DNA of 64,000 nt from Pseudohongiella acticola (GTDB taxonomy: Bacteria; Pseudomonadota; Gammaproteobacteria; Pseudomonadales; Pseudohongiellaceae): the NCBI RefSeq assembly GCF_001758195.1, contig NZ_MASR01000001.1, forward strand, positions 1,860,001 to 1,924,000, read 5' to 3'. Positions 11,108 to 19,491 of the stretch are shown one piece after another. A model generated the notes under the pieces. The model saw nothing but the letters and a program-made list of their open reading frames with translations. It made no database searches and was not told the DNA's origin. Numbering within the stretch: the stretch's first letter is position 1; every line of letters begins with the position of its first letter. The position numbers and the translations under genes are program-made.

Positions 11108-12630
11108 TGCACCAAGATGCCATGCCAACCATCAGCGGCATTGGTCGCATCCGCTGGATCACCGTTATCATCAGCCTGCTGCTGTCCTGGCTCGCCCTGA
11201 CACTGAATGACCAACCCAACCATGATGCCTATCAGTACGTGCGGGCAGCCGAAATGGCACTGCAAAGCGGGATATCTGACGCCTACGCGCATTATCAGTG
11301 GGCGCACTACTCCCTGTTACTGGCTGGCACTCATGTGCTGACTGGCCTGGATATGTTCGCGGCAGCTCACCTGCTTAATGCCTTGCTGTTTGCCCTGCTC
11401 AGTGTCAGCTTTGTCAATCTGGTTGCAGCCGCCACACCTTCACGCCGGGTGGTCTGGCTGTCGGCACTGATCATCCTGATATACCCGGCGCTGAATGAAA
11501 TCCGTCCTCTGATTGTTCGCGATACCGGGTTCCTTGCGTTCAGTCTGCTGGCCATGTTGCAACTACTTCGTTACTGGCAGACGTTCCGCCTGCGTCACGG
11601 CATCTTTTTTACTCTGGCCTGTCTAATGGCCGCCATGTTCCGGCCCGAAGCGATCGCGTTCTGGTTTGTGGCGCCACTGGCATTGCTGGCCAATCAGTCC
11701 CAGTCACCTGCGGCACGCTGGCAGGCACTGGGCCTGATCACCGGCATCAGCGTGCTGATTGCCGTCTCGGTGACTGCCATCGTCGCTGCACTGGGGCAAA
11801 TCGACCTGACACAGTTGTTACGCAGTTTTGCCGGTATCTATCAGCCTTTTGCCAACAACATCGCCCAGCTGTTGGGAGACAACACTTATGAACTGAGCCG
11901 GGCTGTTTTCGGTGATTACGCAGCACAGTTTGTAGACCACAATACACATTTCTTTCTGCTTTTCGGCCTTCTTGGCTTGCTGCTGGTGTTTATCATGAAC
12001 AGTCTGGGCCTGGCCGCTACACCGCTGTTGATATACGGCGTTGTGAAAAAACTGCATCGCCTGCCCACCGGCGCCGCGACTGTATTTCTTGGCTGGTCGC
12101 TGACCGCTCTGGTCATTCTGGTCGGCTTCATTCTGCTGACCCGTTTTACGACTGGCCGCTACACGCTTATGTTCTGTCTGACACTGCTGTTGTGGCTGCC
12201 GTTTGTTGTTGATCGCGCGTGGAACCTGGCAGCAGCCAATAACCGGCGCAATACGTTTCTTCGAATCGTGATTTTTCTGGCGCTGTTCTCCGCCATCGAT
12301 GCACACGTTTCTTTCGGTTCATCGAAGGCGCATCTGGACACAGCGACCATCTGGCTGCAGCAGAATACCCGGGCAGAAGCACCATTGGTGACCAATGAGA
12401 TTCGTGTTGCCTATAATAGTCAACGCGTCGCTGAATACGATACCGTTGAGCGTGAAATTGATACCTCGCAGATCACCGAGGCACAGCCCGGCAGTATTAT
12501 TGCCGTGTCGTTGCGGCGCAGTTTTTCGGCACTGGTCGAGGAGCAACTGGAGAGTGGGGAACTGCGATTGTTGCAGCAGTTCCCGACGGAACGTGGCGGT
12601 GACTTTCTGATCATGGAGAAAGACTTCTGA
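11107..12630 (+). CDS. Polytopic membrane protein, GT-C glycosyltransferase-like
   Basis: About 507 residues with roughly ten TM segments. After TM1 there is a short periplasmic loop with a conserved-looking NHDAYQYVRAAE segment, which resembles the acidic first loop of GT-C enzymes that use polyprenyl-linked sugars; the last 110 residues form a soluble domain. No exact family recognised. The ATG at 11107 overlaps the lpxL stop (TGATG), with a GTG at 11104 as alternative. Tight coupling to a lipid A acyltransferase and the nearby LPS genes suggest an envelope glycolipid modification (inference). It ends 24 bases from the convergent carbamoyltransferase. Confidence 0.7.
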   Translation: MHQDAMPTISGIGRIRWITVIISLLLSWLALTLNDQPNHDAYQYVRAAEMALQSGISDAYAHYQWAHYSLLLAGTHVLTGLDMFAAAHLLNALLFALLSVSFVNLVAAATPSRRVVWLSALIILIYPALNEIRPLIVRDTGFLAFSLLAMLQLLRYWQTFRLRHGIFFTLACLMAAMFRPEAIAFWFVAPLALLANQSQSPAARWQALGLITGISVLIAVSVTAIVAALGQIDLTQLLRSFAGIYQPFANNIAQLLGDNTYELSRAVFGDYAAQFVDHNTHFFLLFGLLGLLLVFIMNSLGLAATPLLIYGVVKKLHRLPTGAATVFLGWSLTALVILVGFILLTRFTTGRYTLMFCLTLLLWLPFVVDRAWNLAAANNRRNTFLRIVIFLALFSAIDAHVSFGSSKAHLDTATIWLQQNTRAEAPLVTNEIRVAYNSQRVAEYDTVEREIDTSQITEAQPGSIIAVSLRRSFSALVEEQLESGELRLLQQFPTERGGDFLIMEKDF

Positions 12631-12654
12631 CGCCTCGCAAGCGGTTCCAGGCTA

Positions 12655-14394
12655 TCAGGACTCCGGACGTTTGGTCACCAACACATCCTGCATGATCAGG
12701 TAATCCAGATCTGAACCAAAAAACATGGCCAATGCATCTTCCGGCGAACAGATCATGGCTTCACCCGGGCGGTTCAATGAGGTGTTCAGCACAACACCAT
12801 ACCCGGTGTGTTTTTCCATTGCCAACAGCAACGCATGGAAGCGCGCGTTGACAGCTTTGCGAACAATATGAGCGCGCGTGGTGCCATCTTTGTAAACCAC
12901 TGCAGGAAACATGTCGCGCCATTTTTCCTTGACGTCAAAGGTCAGGGTCATGAAGTCCGCCGGATGTTCGCCTTCCAGCATGTCGGTGGCGACACTCTCC
13001 AGCATACTGGGTGAAAAGCAGCGCCAGGCTTCGCGGAATTTTACTTTCTTGTTGATCATTTCAACGCTGTCGTGGGAGCGCGGATTACCCAGGATGCTGC
13101 GGTTGCCCAGAGCCCTTGGACCAAACTCCATACGACCCTGGAACCAGCCCACCAGATGTCCTTCACCGAGCAGCGCTGCGGCTGTTTCGGCTGGATTCTC
13201 CACCACTTCCCACACCGGCTTATCGCGGTGCGATTCACACGCCCGTACACAACGATCACTGGTAAAACGAGGTCCCAGGAAGGTATGTCGAAGCTTGCTG
13301 ACCGCTACGTTGCGTTTGGCAACGGCATAGGCGCCGGCACCAATGGCAGTGCCAGCATCGCCAGCAGCCGGCTGCACAAACAGTTCCTTGACACTGGGCA
13401 GTGCCAACAGGCGCTGATTCAGCTTGACGTTGAACGCACCCGTGCCGGCGAACACAAGACGCCCACTGTCCTTGATGACGTCGGACAAATAGTGCGTTGT
13501 CATCGCGGTGGCTATCTGCTCGTAAAGCCGTTGAATGGATGCAGCGTAATGCACATAGGGGTCCTGGAACATATCACCGGCACGACGCGGCCCCAGCTTT
13601 TCAATCAGCTTGGGGCTGAAGTAATGCCCAACATCGCGATGTTTGTACCGTCGCAGCCCGACTGTCCCGATCAGTTTGGTATTCATGCGGAAGTTTTTGC
13701 CGCTATAGTCAGCCAGAAAAGACAGGTCATATTTGTCCGGGTCACCATGCGTGGCAATGCCCATGACCTTGGCTTCGCCATCCAGCATATTAAATCCCAG
13801 GTAATCGCAGATCGCAGCGTACATACCGCTGAGTGAATCGGGCTCGTACAGCTCCTTGATTTTGTGGATCTGGCCGTTCTCGCCGTAACCAAAAAACGTG
13901 GTGGCATATTCACCTTTCAGGTCGATGCCCAGAATCGCGGTCTTTTCCCGGAAACCACTCAGGTGGTAAGCGCTGGAAGCATGCGCCAGCTGGTGTTCAA
14001 CCGGAACGAAACGAATTTTGTCCCAGGGAATGGCCAGCTCGCCGAGCATCGCACGCACCTGCCGCACATAGCGGCGATAACGTCGATTACCATTGATCAA
14101 TGCATCGAGGCCACGCTCAGGCGCGTACCATAACCGGCTGGCATAGTGCCAACGCGCCGGGCTGAACAGTGATATTGGCGCATAGGCGATGGCCACCTGC
14201 TCTATCTGTCGCGGTTTCAATTTGGCTGAACGCAGGCAATAGCGGACCGACTCCACGGGCATCATGCCTTTGGCGTGTTTGCTGCGGACCAGGCGTTCCT
14301 CCTCGACAGCCGCGATAAGCTCACCGTCAATGTAGAGTGCAGCAGCGGAGTCGTAGCCCAGTGCGCCAGATAGCCCGAGTGTGATCAATGACAT
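12655..14394 (-). CDS. NodU/CmcH-family O-carbamoyltransferase (LPS core)
   Basis: 579 residues, the usual size. The N-terminal half is Kae1-like, with EEERLVR..H near residue 30 and the metal-binding HQLAHASSAYH around 134; a GTGAFNVKLN segment corresponds to the substrate-binding loop of the family, and the C-terminal YrdC-like half carries the FGPRALGNRSIL motif. These enzymes move a carbamoyl group from carbamoyl phosphate to a sugar hydroxyl. In Pseudomonas a homologue at the same place in the core cluster carbamoylates a heptose, so inner-core heptose is the likely acceptor. AGGA precedes the ATG; last gene of the glnE-waa run, 62 bases after the kinase gene. Confidence 0.88.
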   Translation of the reverse strand: MSLITLGLSGALGYDSAAALYIDGELIAAVEEERLVRSKHAKGMMPVESVRYCLRSAKLKPRQIEQVAIAYAPISLFSPARWHYASRLWYAPERGLDALINGNRRYRRYVRQVRAMLGELAIPWDKIRFVPVEHQLAHASSAYHLSGFREKTAILGIDLKGEYATTFFGYGENGQIHKIKELYEPDSLSGMYAAICDYLGFNMLDGEAKVMGIATHGDPDKYDLSFLADYSGKNFRMNTKLIGTVGLRRYKHRDVGHYFSPKLIEKLGPRRAGDMFQDPYVHYAASIQRLYEQIATAMTTHYLSDVIKDSGRLVFAGTGAFNVKLNQRLLALPSVKELFVQPAAGDAGTAIGAGAYAVAKRNVAVSKLRHTFLGPRFTSDRCVRACESHRDKPVWEVVENPAETAAALLGEGHLVGWFQGRMEFGPRALGNRSILGNPRSHDSVEMINKKVKFREAWRCFSPSMLESVATDMLEGEHPADFMTLTFDVKEKWRDMFPAVVYKDGTTRAHIVRKAVNARFHALLLAMEKHTGYGVVLNTSLNRPGEAMICSPEDALAMFFGSDLDYLIMQDVLVTKRPES

Positions 14395-14456
14395 TGGTAT
14401 TCCTGCTAGTCCTTTTCTGTCTTTTTCTGAAATGTACGTTTTTAACTAAGAGTGAT

Positions 14457-15293
14457 TCATGTGCCTGTTTCAGCGACATCATCTCCGGATTCGATCGCTG
14501 CCGCCGCGTCCCGCAAATCTGGCAACAGATCCGGGCGTTGCTGCCAGTTGGCAAGCCAGCGTCTGATATCACGCCTGAAGTAGCGACTGAATGCGGATGC
14601 ACCCTGTACTTCGCGCATCGCATCCAGATCCAGCACCACCAGCGCGTCACGGGTTACAACAAAGTTGGTGGCTTTCATATCGCCGTGGACAAATCGATGT
14701 ATTTTCATCGTGCGCAACAGGTCGCTGATCCGCTCCAGCGTTTGTTGCCAGCGGGCGCTGTTTATAGGCTCATCCCCCACGAATTGCAAGATATCAGGGC
14801 CCTCTGTCAGCGCGGTGACATAATAGGCCTGACGTCGCAGCGGCCCCCAGCGCCGCTCCAGCATTAGCACCGGCGTCGGCGTAGCCACGCCAAACGTCTG
14901 CAGCATGTGGGCGCTTGACCAACAGCGCCAGGCCCGCGTGGGCCGGAACAGGCGACGAATGCCGTACCAGACGTTGCGCAGGTTATAACGCTTGACCACG
15001 TAAGTCCTGCCATCCAGGGCGATCGCAGTTACCGTGGTGGAATCCCCATCCTTGAGCATGGTGCCCTGATAAAAAAAACTGTCCGGGTCCCGGATAAACG
15101 CATCAACCTCCGAAGACATCAATGCGCGCTGGCAGACCGCAAAGCGTCCCCATTCACGATAACAAACACGTTCTTTGCTGTCGCGGAACAAGGTTGGTTT
15201 TAGCGCTCGCCATTGCCGCGCACGTTCGCCTGGATGGTTAGCGCTGCTGCCCTCTTGTCTGATATCGCCGGCGGCCACCTTAGCTACCCCCAT
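14457..15293 (-). CDS. LPS core kinase, InaA/WaaP-like
   Basis: 279 residues from ATG 15293. Longer readings exist (from 15395) but would run far into waaP; the chosen start overlaps the waaP stop by 14 bases. The kinase-like signatures are FVHGDMKATNFVV (catalytic loop, HGD-x-K-x2-N) and VLDLDAM (metal-binding Asp). Together with WaaP and the carbamoyltransferase it matches the set of core kinases that in Pseudomonas add several phosphates to the heptose region (WapP/WapQ type); which hydroxyl is modified cannot be read from sequence. Cytoplasmic, acting before flipping of the core. Confidence 0.85.
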   Translation of the reverse strand: MGVAKVAAGDIRQEGSSANHPGERARQWRALKPTLFRDSKERVCYREWGRFAVCQRALMSSEVDAFIRDPDSFFYQGTMLKDGDSTTVTAIALDGRTYVVKRYNLRNVWYGIRRLFRPTRAWRCWSSAHMLQTFGVATPTPVLMLERRWGPLRRQAYYVTALTEGPDILQFVGDEPINSARWQQTLERISDLLRTMKIHRFVHGDMKATNFVVTRDALVVLDLDAMREVQGASAFSRYFRRDIRRWLANWQQRPDLLPDLRDAAAAIESGDDVAETGT

Positions 15294-16131
15294 TATTGGC
15301 AGCAGGCGCGTCCGAGCGGGCACGCGCCAGTTTGCGCTGATCGCGTCGCCAGGTTTTGTTGGCACGGGCCTGGATTCGCCGAATAAACGGCGCATGCACG
15401 ACCAGAGCTTCCCGCAGTGGCAACCCGGTATATAACGTCAGGAAACGCAAGAGATCGGTTTTCGTCAAACCAATACCGAAGCTGGAGAAGTACAGGCCGG
15501 CTATGTCTTTCTCAATCCAGCGCGGACTGAGTGTGTCGCGTATCATGGCGCGATGCAGATCAATGACCGACAATTTCGGTTCAGCGCCAGGGTCAGGCTC
15601 ACCGCCGGGCGGGCAATGCAGCAGAAAATGGCACAAGTAAAAATCGCGATGGCAGACACCGTTACCATGCAGGCGGCGACTGATGTGTGCGACCTGCTCA
15701 AGCAAACGACGTTTGAACACAAAGTCAGGACGACCTTGCGGCCACCTTGCACACAAGGTCTCAAGACTCACGGTATCGGTGAGCTCATCAGTAATCAGGA
15801 AGGAGTCACGATGCGCCGGGTTCCAGCCACGCTCGCCAAAGCCGGCGACGCTCATGGTCGGCACACCCAGCTCGGTCAGCCGACCAATGGCCAGCCATTC
15901 CTGTCGGGCACTGACAACAGGCAGCCGTACACTGATCAGGTTCTTGAAAATCTCGGACCAGCCGACGCCATGATGAATCTTGATAAAATAGGTTTTGCCG
16001 CCGGTCTCAAAACGCAATGTGCGACGAGTCTTTACCGATCGATAGACTTCGCCCTGCAACTGGTCAGCGACAACAAAGGGATCACGACCACGCCACTGAG
16101 CAGCAATATCTTCACGCAGATACACGGTCAT
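15280..16131 (-). CDS. waaP: LPS heptose I kinase WaaP (RfaP)
   Basis: 283 residues from ATG 16131, where the product lines up with the E. coli RfaP N-terminus (QWRGRDPF, LQGEVYR, RRTLRF). An in-frame ATG at 16149 would add six residues. Catalytic loop CHRDFYLCHFLL and metal-binding VIDLHRA are intact, as is the LYFSS..IGLT stretch. It phosphorylates the first heptose of the inner core, needed for outer-membrane stability. It overlaps waaG upstream by 20 bases and the second kinase downstream by 14 bases. Confidence 0.95.
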   Translation of the reverse strand: MTVYLREDIAAQWRGRDPFVVADQLQGEVYRSVKTRRTLRFETGGKTYFIKIHHGVGWSEIFKNLISVRLPVVSARQEWLAIGRLTELGVPTMSVAGFGERGWNPAHRDSFLITDELTDTVSLETLCARWPQGRPDFVFKRRLLEQVAHISRRLHGNGVCHRDFYLCHFLLHCPPGGEPDPGAEPKLSVIDLHRAMIRDTLSPRWIEKDIAGLYFSSFGIGLTKTDLLRFLTLYTGLPLREALVVHAPFIRRIQARANKTWRRDQRKLARARSDAPAANNGGS

Positions 16132-17278
16132 AGCCACCCCCATGTTCATACCTGCTCTTGTTCTGCAGCGCCTCCTCTATAATAACCAGCGCCTGATCGG
16201 CCAGACCAAACAGATCAACCTTGCCGGCGTAAGCCAGGCCATTGCGCTTCCAGCTAGCGCGGTCTGAGGAAATCAGCATTTCGTGCAGGCGAGCATTGAG
16301 GTCAGACTGCGAGAACGGCGATGGACATACCTGACCGGCACCCGCGTCGGAGACATGGAAAGCATAACCACAGGTATCTGTCGTCAACACCGGCAGACCA
16401 TTGATCACCGCTTCCAGCAAAGTATAACCTGCGCTTTCGCTAAGCGCCGGGTGTAACAATAAATCACAGCCCTGCAGAAACAGTGGCACATCATCACGAC
16501 CGCCGAGAAAGTGACAGCGCACATCGATACCCAGCTTTCTCGCCAGACGCTGGTACTTCGCTGGTTTATCCTGACCAACAATAAAAAACCGGGTCTTGTT
16601 GCGAATAGCCACAGGCAATGCTGCCACCGCACGCAGAGCGCGGCTCAGCCCCTTGACGCGAAACCCTGAACCAATCTGCAGAACTGCATACTCATCGTCC
16701 TGCACAGCAAACTGCTGCCGGAACTGTTGCCTCATCGCAGACGTTTCCGGGGCGGGCAATCGATCCTGATCCAGGCCCGGTGGCAATCGGTGCAGACGAT
16801 CCTCACAACCTGGGTAATGCTCACTGAAATCCTGATATTGCCGGGGTGACAACAACATCACCCGTGTCTCGCTAGCGGGCCCGAATACGGCCTGTTCGTT
16901 GCGCGCAAAATGCCGGTACCGTGGCAAATTGCGAGTAAAGAAACGGCGTTCGCGTTGCATACGTTCAGCAAAACACGGATCAGCGGCGAAGTATAGATCC
17001 AGACCCGGCATCTTGCTGAAGCCGACCACGGCGGCAACCGGGTTCTGCCGCAGCGCTGCACCGACCCATTCAGAATAACGCTGGTACATGACATGCCGCG
17101 ACAGCGCACTGACCGGCACCCGGATCACCGTCACGCCATCAGGAATATCACCCTGCCACTTCAGGCAGTACACCCGAACTTGATAGCCTGCCGCCACACA
17201 GCGCAGCGCAATGCGCATAAAGTCGCGCTGTTGCCCGCCGTACGGAAAATATTGATAGATAAGGAACGCCAGCGTCAT
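16112..17278 (-). CDS. waaG: LPS core alpha-1,3-glucosyltransferase WaaG (GT4)
   Basis: 388 residues from ATG 17278, which overlaps the waaC stop as ATGA; an upstream in-frame reading to 17449 lies inside waaC and has no family support. GT-B fold, family 4: N-terminal FPYGGQQRDF acceptor loop, then HPALSESAGYTLLEA containing the E-x7-E nucleotide-sugar motif. It adds the first outer-core hexose onto heptose II at the cytoplasmic face. Third in the waaF-waaC-waaG-waaP series. Confidence 0.94.
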   Translation of the reverse strand: MTLAFLIYQYFPYGGQQRDFMRIALRCVAAGYQVRVYCLKWQGDIPDGVTVIRVPVSALSRHVMYQRYSEWVGAALRQNPVAAVVGFSKMPGLDLYFAADPCFAERMQRERRFFTRNLPRYRHFARNEQAVFGPASETRVMLLSPRQYQDFSEHYPGCEDRLHRLPPGLDQDRLPAPETSAMRQQFRQQFAVQDDEYAVLQIGSGFRVKGLSRALRAVAALPVAIRNKTRFFIVGQDKPAKYQRLARKLGIDVRCHFLGGRDDVPLFLQGCDLLLHPALSESAGYTLLEAVINGLPVLTTDTCGYAFHVSDAGAGQVCPSPFSQSDLNARLHEMLISSDRASWKRNGLAYAGKVDLFGLADQALVIIEEALQNKSRYEHGGGYDRVSA

Positions 17279-18366
17279 GGCCCAACCCCACGCGAAAAGC
17301 TGGCCTGAGCAATAATGCGTTGCAGATGCGACAACACGGCTTCCGGCGGCGCAGACCGATAACACGCGGGCGTTACCACAAAACTGCTGCCATCGCTCAG
17401 CGTGTCCGTCAGTGGCTGACCTTGATAATGACAATGTTTCTTCATACACGGTGCACAGGGAAGGTCGGATCTCAACTGCAGTTGATGATAGCCGAAAGTC
17501 CCTGATAAAAAAGGATTCGTGGCGCCATAAATAGAAACAGTCGGCCGGTTCAATGCCGCCGCCAAGTGACCCAGGCCGGTATCCACAGCCACCACACCAG
17601 TACTGGCGGACAGCTCGCCAGCCAGTGCGCTCAGCGACATTCTGGGCAGCACGGTAACCCCCGGCAGCCCCTGTGCCACATTGACCGCCCGCGCTTCTTC
17701 GTCAGCGGTCCCCCAGGGCAGTTTCACGTTATACCCGGCATCGCTGGCAAGCCGCGCCAGCTCGCGCCAATAAGGCTCGGGCCAGTGTTTACTGTCCCAG
17801 GTGGTGCCGTGCAGGAACATCAGCGTCGGGGGCGAATCGGGATCCGGTGCATGACTGTCTGCGCCTGGCAACGCAATGCCATAGTCCAGTGTATTGGTGT
17901 CAAACGCATACCCCATTGCCCGGGAGAATAACTGCCGCACCCGCTGCACTGCGTGCTCGGACCTGGGTACCGCATGGCGACGGTTATAGAGCCAGCTGGC
18001 GGCCGGCTCCTTAATACTGTTGCTGTCGAGACCGGCTATGGGGCCACGCGCCTGACGACTGATAAAGGCACTTTTTACCAGCCCCTGCGCATCAATGATG
18101 AGGTCGTACTGTGTGTGTTTCAACTGCTGCCGGAAACGACGCACTTCGGCACCAAACAGATCTCGCCACCAGTGCTTTCGCCAACGTCGTATCGCGACCG
18201 GAATCACGCGCTCTACTGACGGGTGCCAGCCCGGTATCTCCGCAAACGCCTCTTCCACCACCCAGTCAATCTTCAGACCCGGAATGGCACGCGCGGCGTC
18301 GGTCACTGCCGGCAGAGTATGAATAATGTCTCCCAGTGATGACGTCTTAACGATCAATATGTGCAA
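17275..18366 (-). CDS. waaC: LPS heptosyltransferase I
   Basis: 363 residues, GT9 family. The N-terminus VKTSSLGDIIHTLPA is the heptosyltransferase I signature, and VAVDTGLGHLAAAL near residue 265 is the ADP-heptose site. It adds the first heptose onto Kdo using ADP-heptose made by HldE. It follows waaF with a 39-base gap and overlaps waaG by 4 bases. A cysteine-containing segment (CAPCMKKHC) before the C-terminus is also seen in relatives. Confidence 0.94.
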   Translation of the reverse strand: MHILIVKTSSLGDIIHTLPAVTDAARAIPGLKIDWVVEEAFAEIPGWHPSVERVIPVAIRRWRKHWWRDLFGAEVRRFRQQLKHTQYDLIIDAQGLVKSAFISRQARGPIAGLDSNSIKEPAASWLYNRRHAVPRSEHAVQRVRQLFSRAMGYAFDTNTLDYGIALPGADSHAPDPDSPPTLMFLHGTTWDSKHWPEPYWRELARLASDAGYNVKLPWGTADEEARAVNVAQGLPGVTVLPRMSLSALAGELSASTGVVAVDTGLGHLAAALNRPTVSIYGATNPFLSGTFGYHQLQLRSDLPCAPCMKKHCHYQGQPLTDTLSDGSSFVVTPACYRSAPPEAVLSHLQRIIAQASFSRGVGP

Positions 18367-18405
18367 AGCAGTCTTTCCATGTGGTGCTCCGGGTTTGATC
18401 TGACA

Positions 18406-19491
18406 TCAAGGCCGGTTTGCGCTGGAGGCTATCAATGGCTGCGACACTCGTCGCAGAGCTTCTATCACCTGTGCCGGCATTAGCTCGGTCAGACAACGTT
18501 TATGTCCCAGGGGGCAGATACGTTTGAAACAGGGTCGACATTCAATATCGATTGACATACATTCTACCCGATCTGTCAACGGCGGCGTAAATTCAGGCGA
18601 AGTTGAGCCATACACCGCCACCACAGGTCGATGCAGAGCGGCCGCAATATGCATCAGCCCCGAATCGTTGCTCACCACGGCACCGGCTACGGACAACAGG
18701 TCAATCGCCTGTGCCAGTGAGGTGCGCCCGGCCAGATTGTGGCACCTGCCCTGATCCGGGATGGTTAAACGGGCAATGATTGCCTCGGTCACAGCACGAT
18801 CCTTGGCGGAACCGAACAACCATACCTGACCACCCGCATCCAAATGCGAACTGGCAACAGCAGCGTAGTGTTCGCTGGGCCATTGTTTGGCGTCACCGAA
18901 CTCAGCGCCAGGACATAAGGCCAGAATATCCAACTCCGTCACCAGGGAAAACTCATTCATCGCCGCCAGCACCTGTTCCGGATCGGCGCGTAACTGCGGC
19001 ACCGGAATCGGCTCTGGCAGTGCGCCCGGCAGTGCGGCATCTTTCGGCAACGCCAGCGCGAGAAAACGTTGCACCATCAACGGCAATTTCTCTGGCGCCA
19101 GTATACGGCAATCATTGAGTATCCAACTGCGCATTTCCCCACGCCAGCCAGTCCGCAGCGGAATCGCAGCGAACCACGGCACCAGTGCGGACTTGAATGA
19201 ATTAGGCAATAGAATGGCCTGGTCATAGCGATGGGAACGCAGTTGCCGACCGAGCGCAAAACGGCGCGTCAGCCCCAGCTCACCGTGCGCAAACGGCAGG
19301 TCTATCGCACACGCCACCTGCGGCATGCGATCCAGCAGCGGTCGGCTCCAGGCCGGCGCCAGCACATCTATTTCAGCGTCAGGGTGTTGTACCTTTAACT
19401 CCATGAACAGCGATTGCGCCATCACCATGTCACCCACCCAGGAAGGGCCAACGACAAGAATGCGGCGAGGCGAGGTTGCGTTAGTTGTCAT
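18406..19491 (-). CDS. waaF: LPS heptosyltransferase II
   Basis: 361 residues, GT9 family: WVGDMVMAQSLF near the N-terminus (type II signature), PGAEFGDAKQWP around the active-site region, SNDSGLMHIAAAL for ADP-heptose binding, and C-terminal CRPCFKRICPLGH. It adds the second heptose to the inner core. Its start lies 11 bases inside the end of glnE, so it is probably co-transcribed with it; ilvE, which separates the two genes in Pseudomonas, is absent. Confidence 0.95.
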   Translation of the reverse strand: MTTNATSPRRILVVGPSWVGDMVMAQSLFMELKVQHPDAEIDVLAPAWSRPLLDRMPQVACAIDLPFAHGELGLTRRFALGRQLRSHRYDQAILLPNSFKSALVPWFAAIPLRTGWRGEMRSWILNDCRILAPEKLPLMVQRFLALALPKDAALPGALPEPIPVPQLRADPEQVLAAMNEFSLVTELDILALCPGAEFGDAKQWPSEHYAAVASSHLDAGGQVWLFGSAKDRAVTEAIIARLTIPDQGRCHNLAGRTSLAQAIDLLSVAGAVVSNDSGLMHIAAALHRPVVAVYGSTSPEFTPPLTDRVECMSIDIECRPCFKRICPLGHKRCLTELMPAQVIEALRRVSQPLIASSANRP

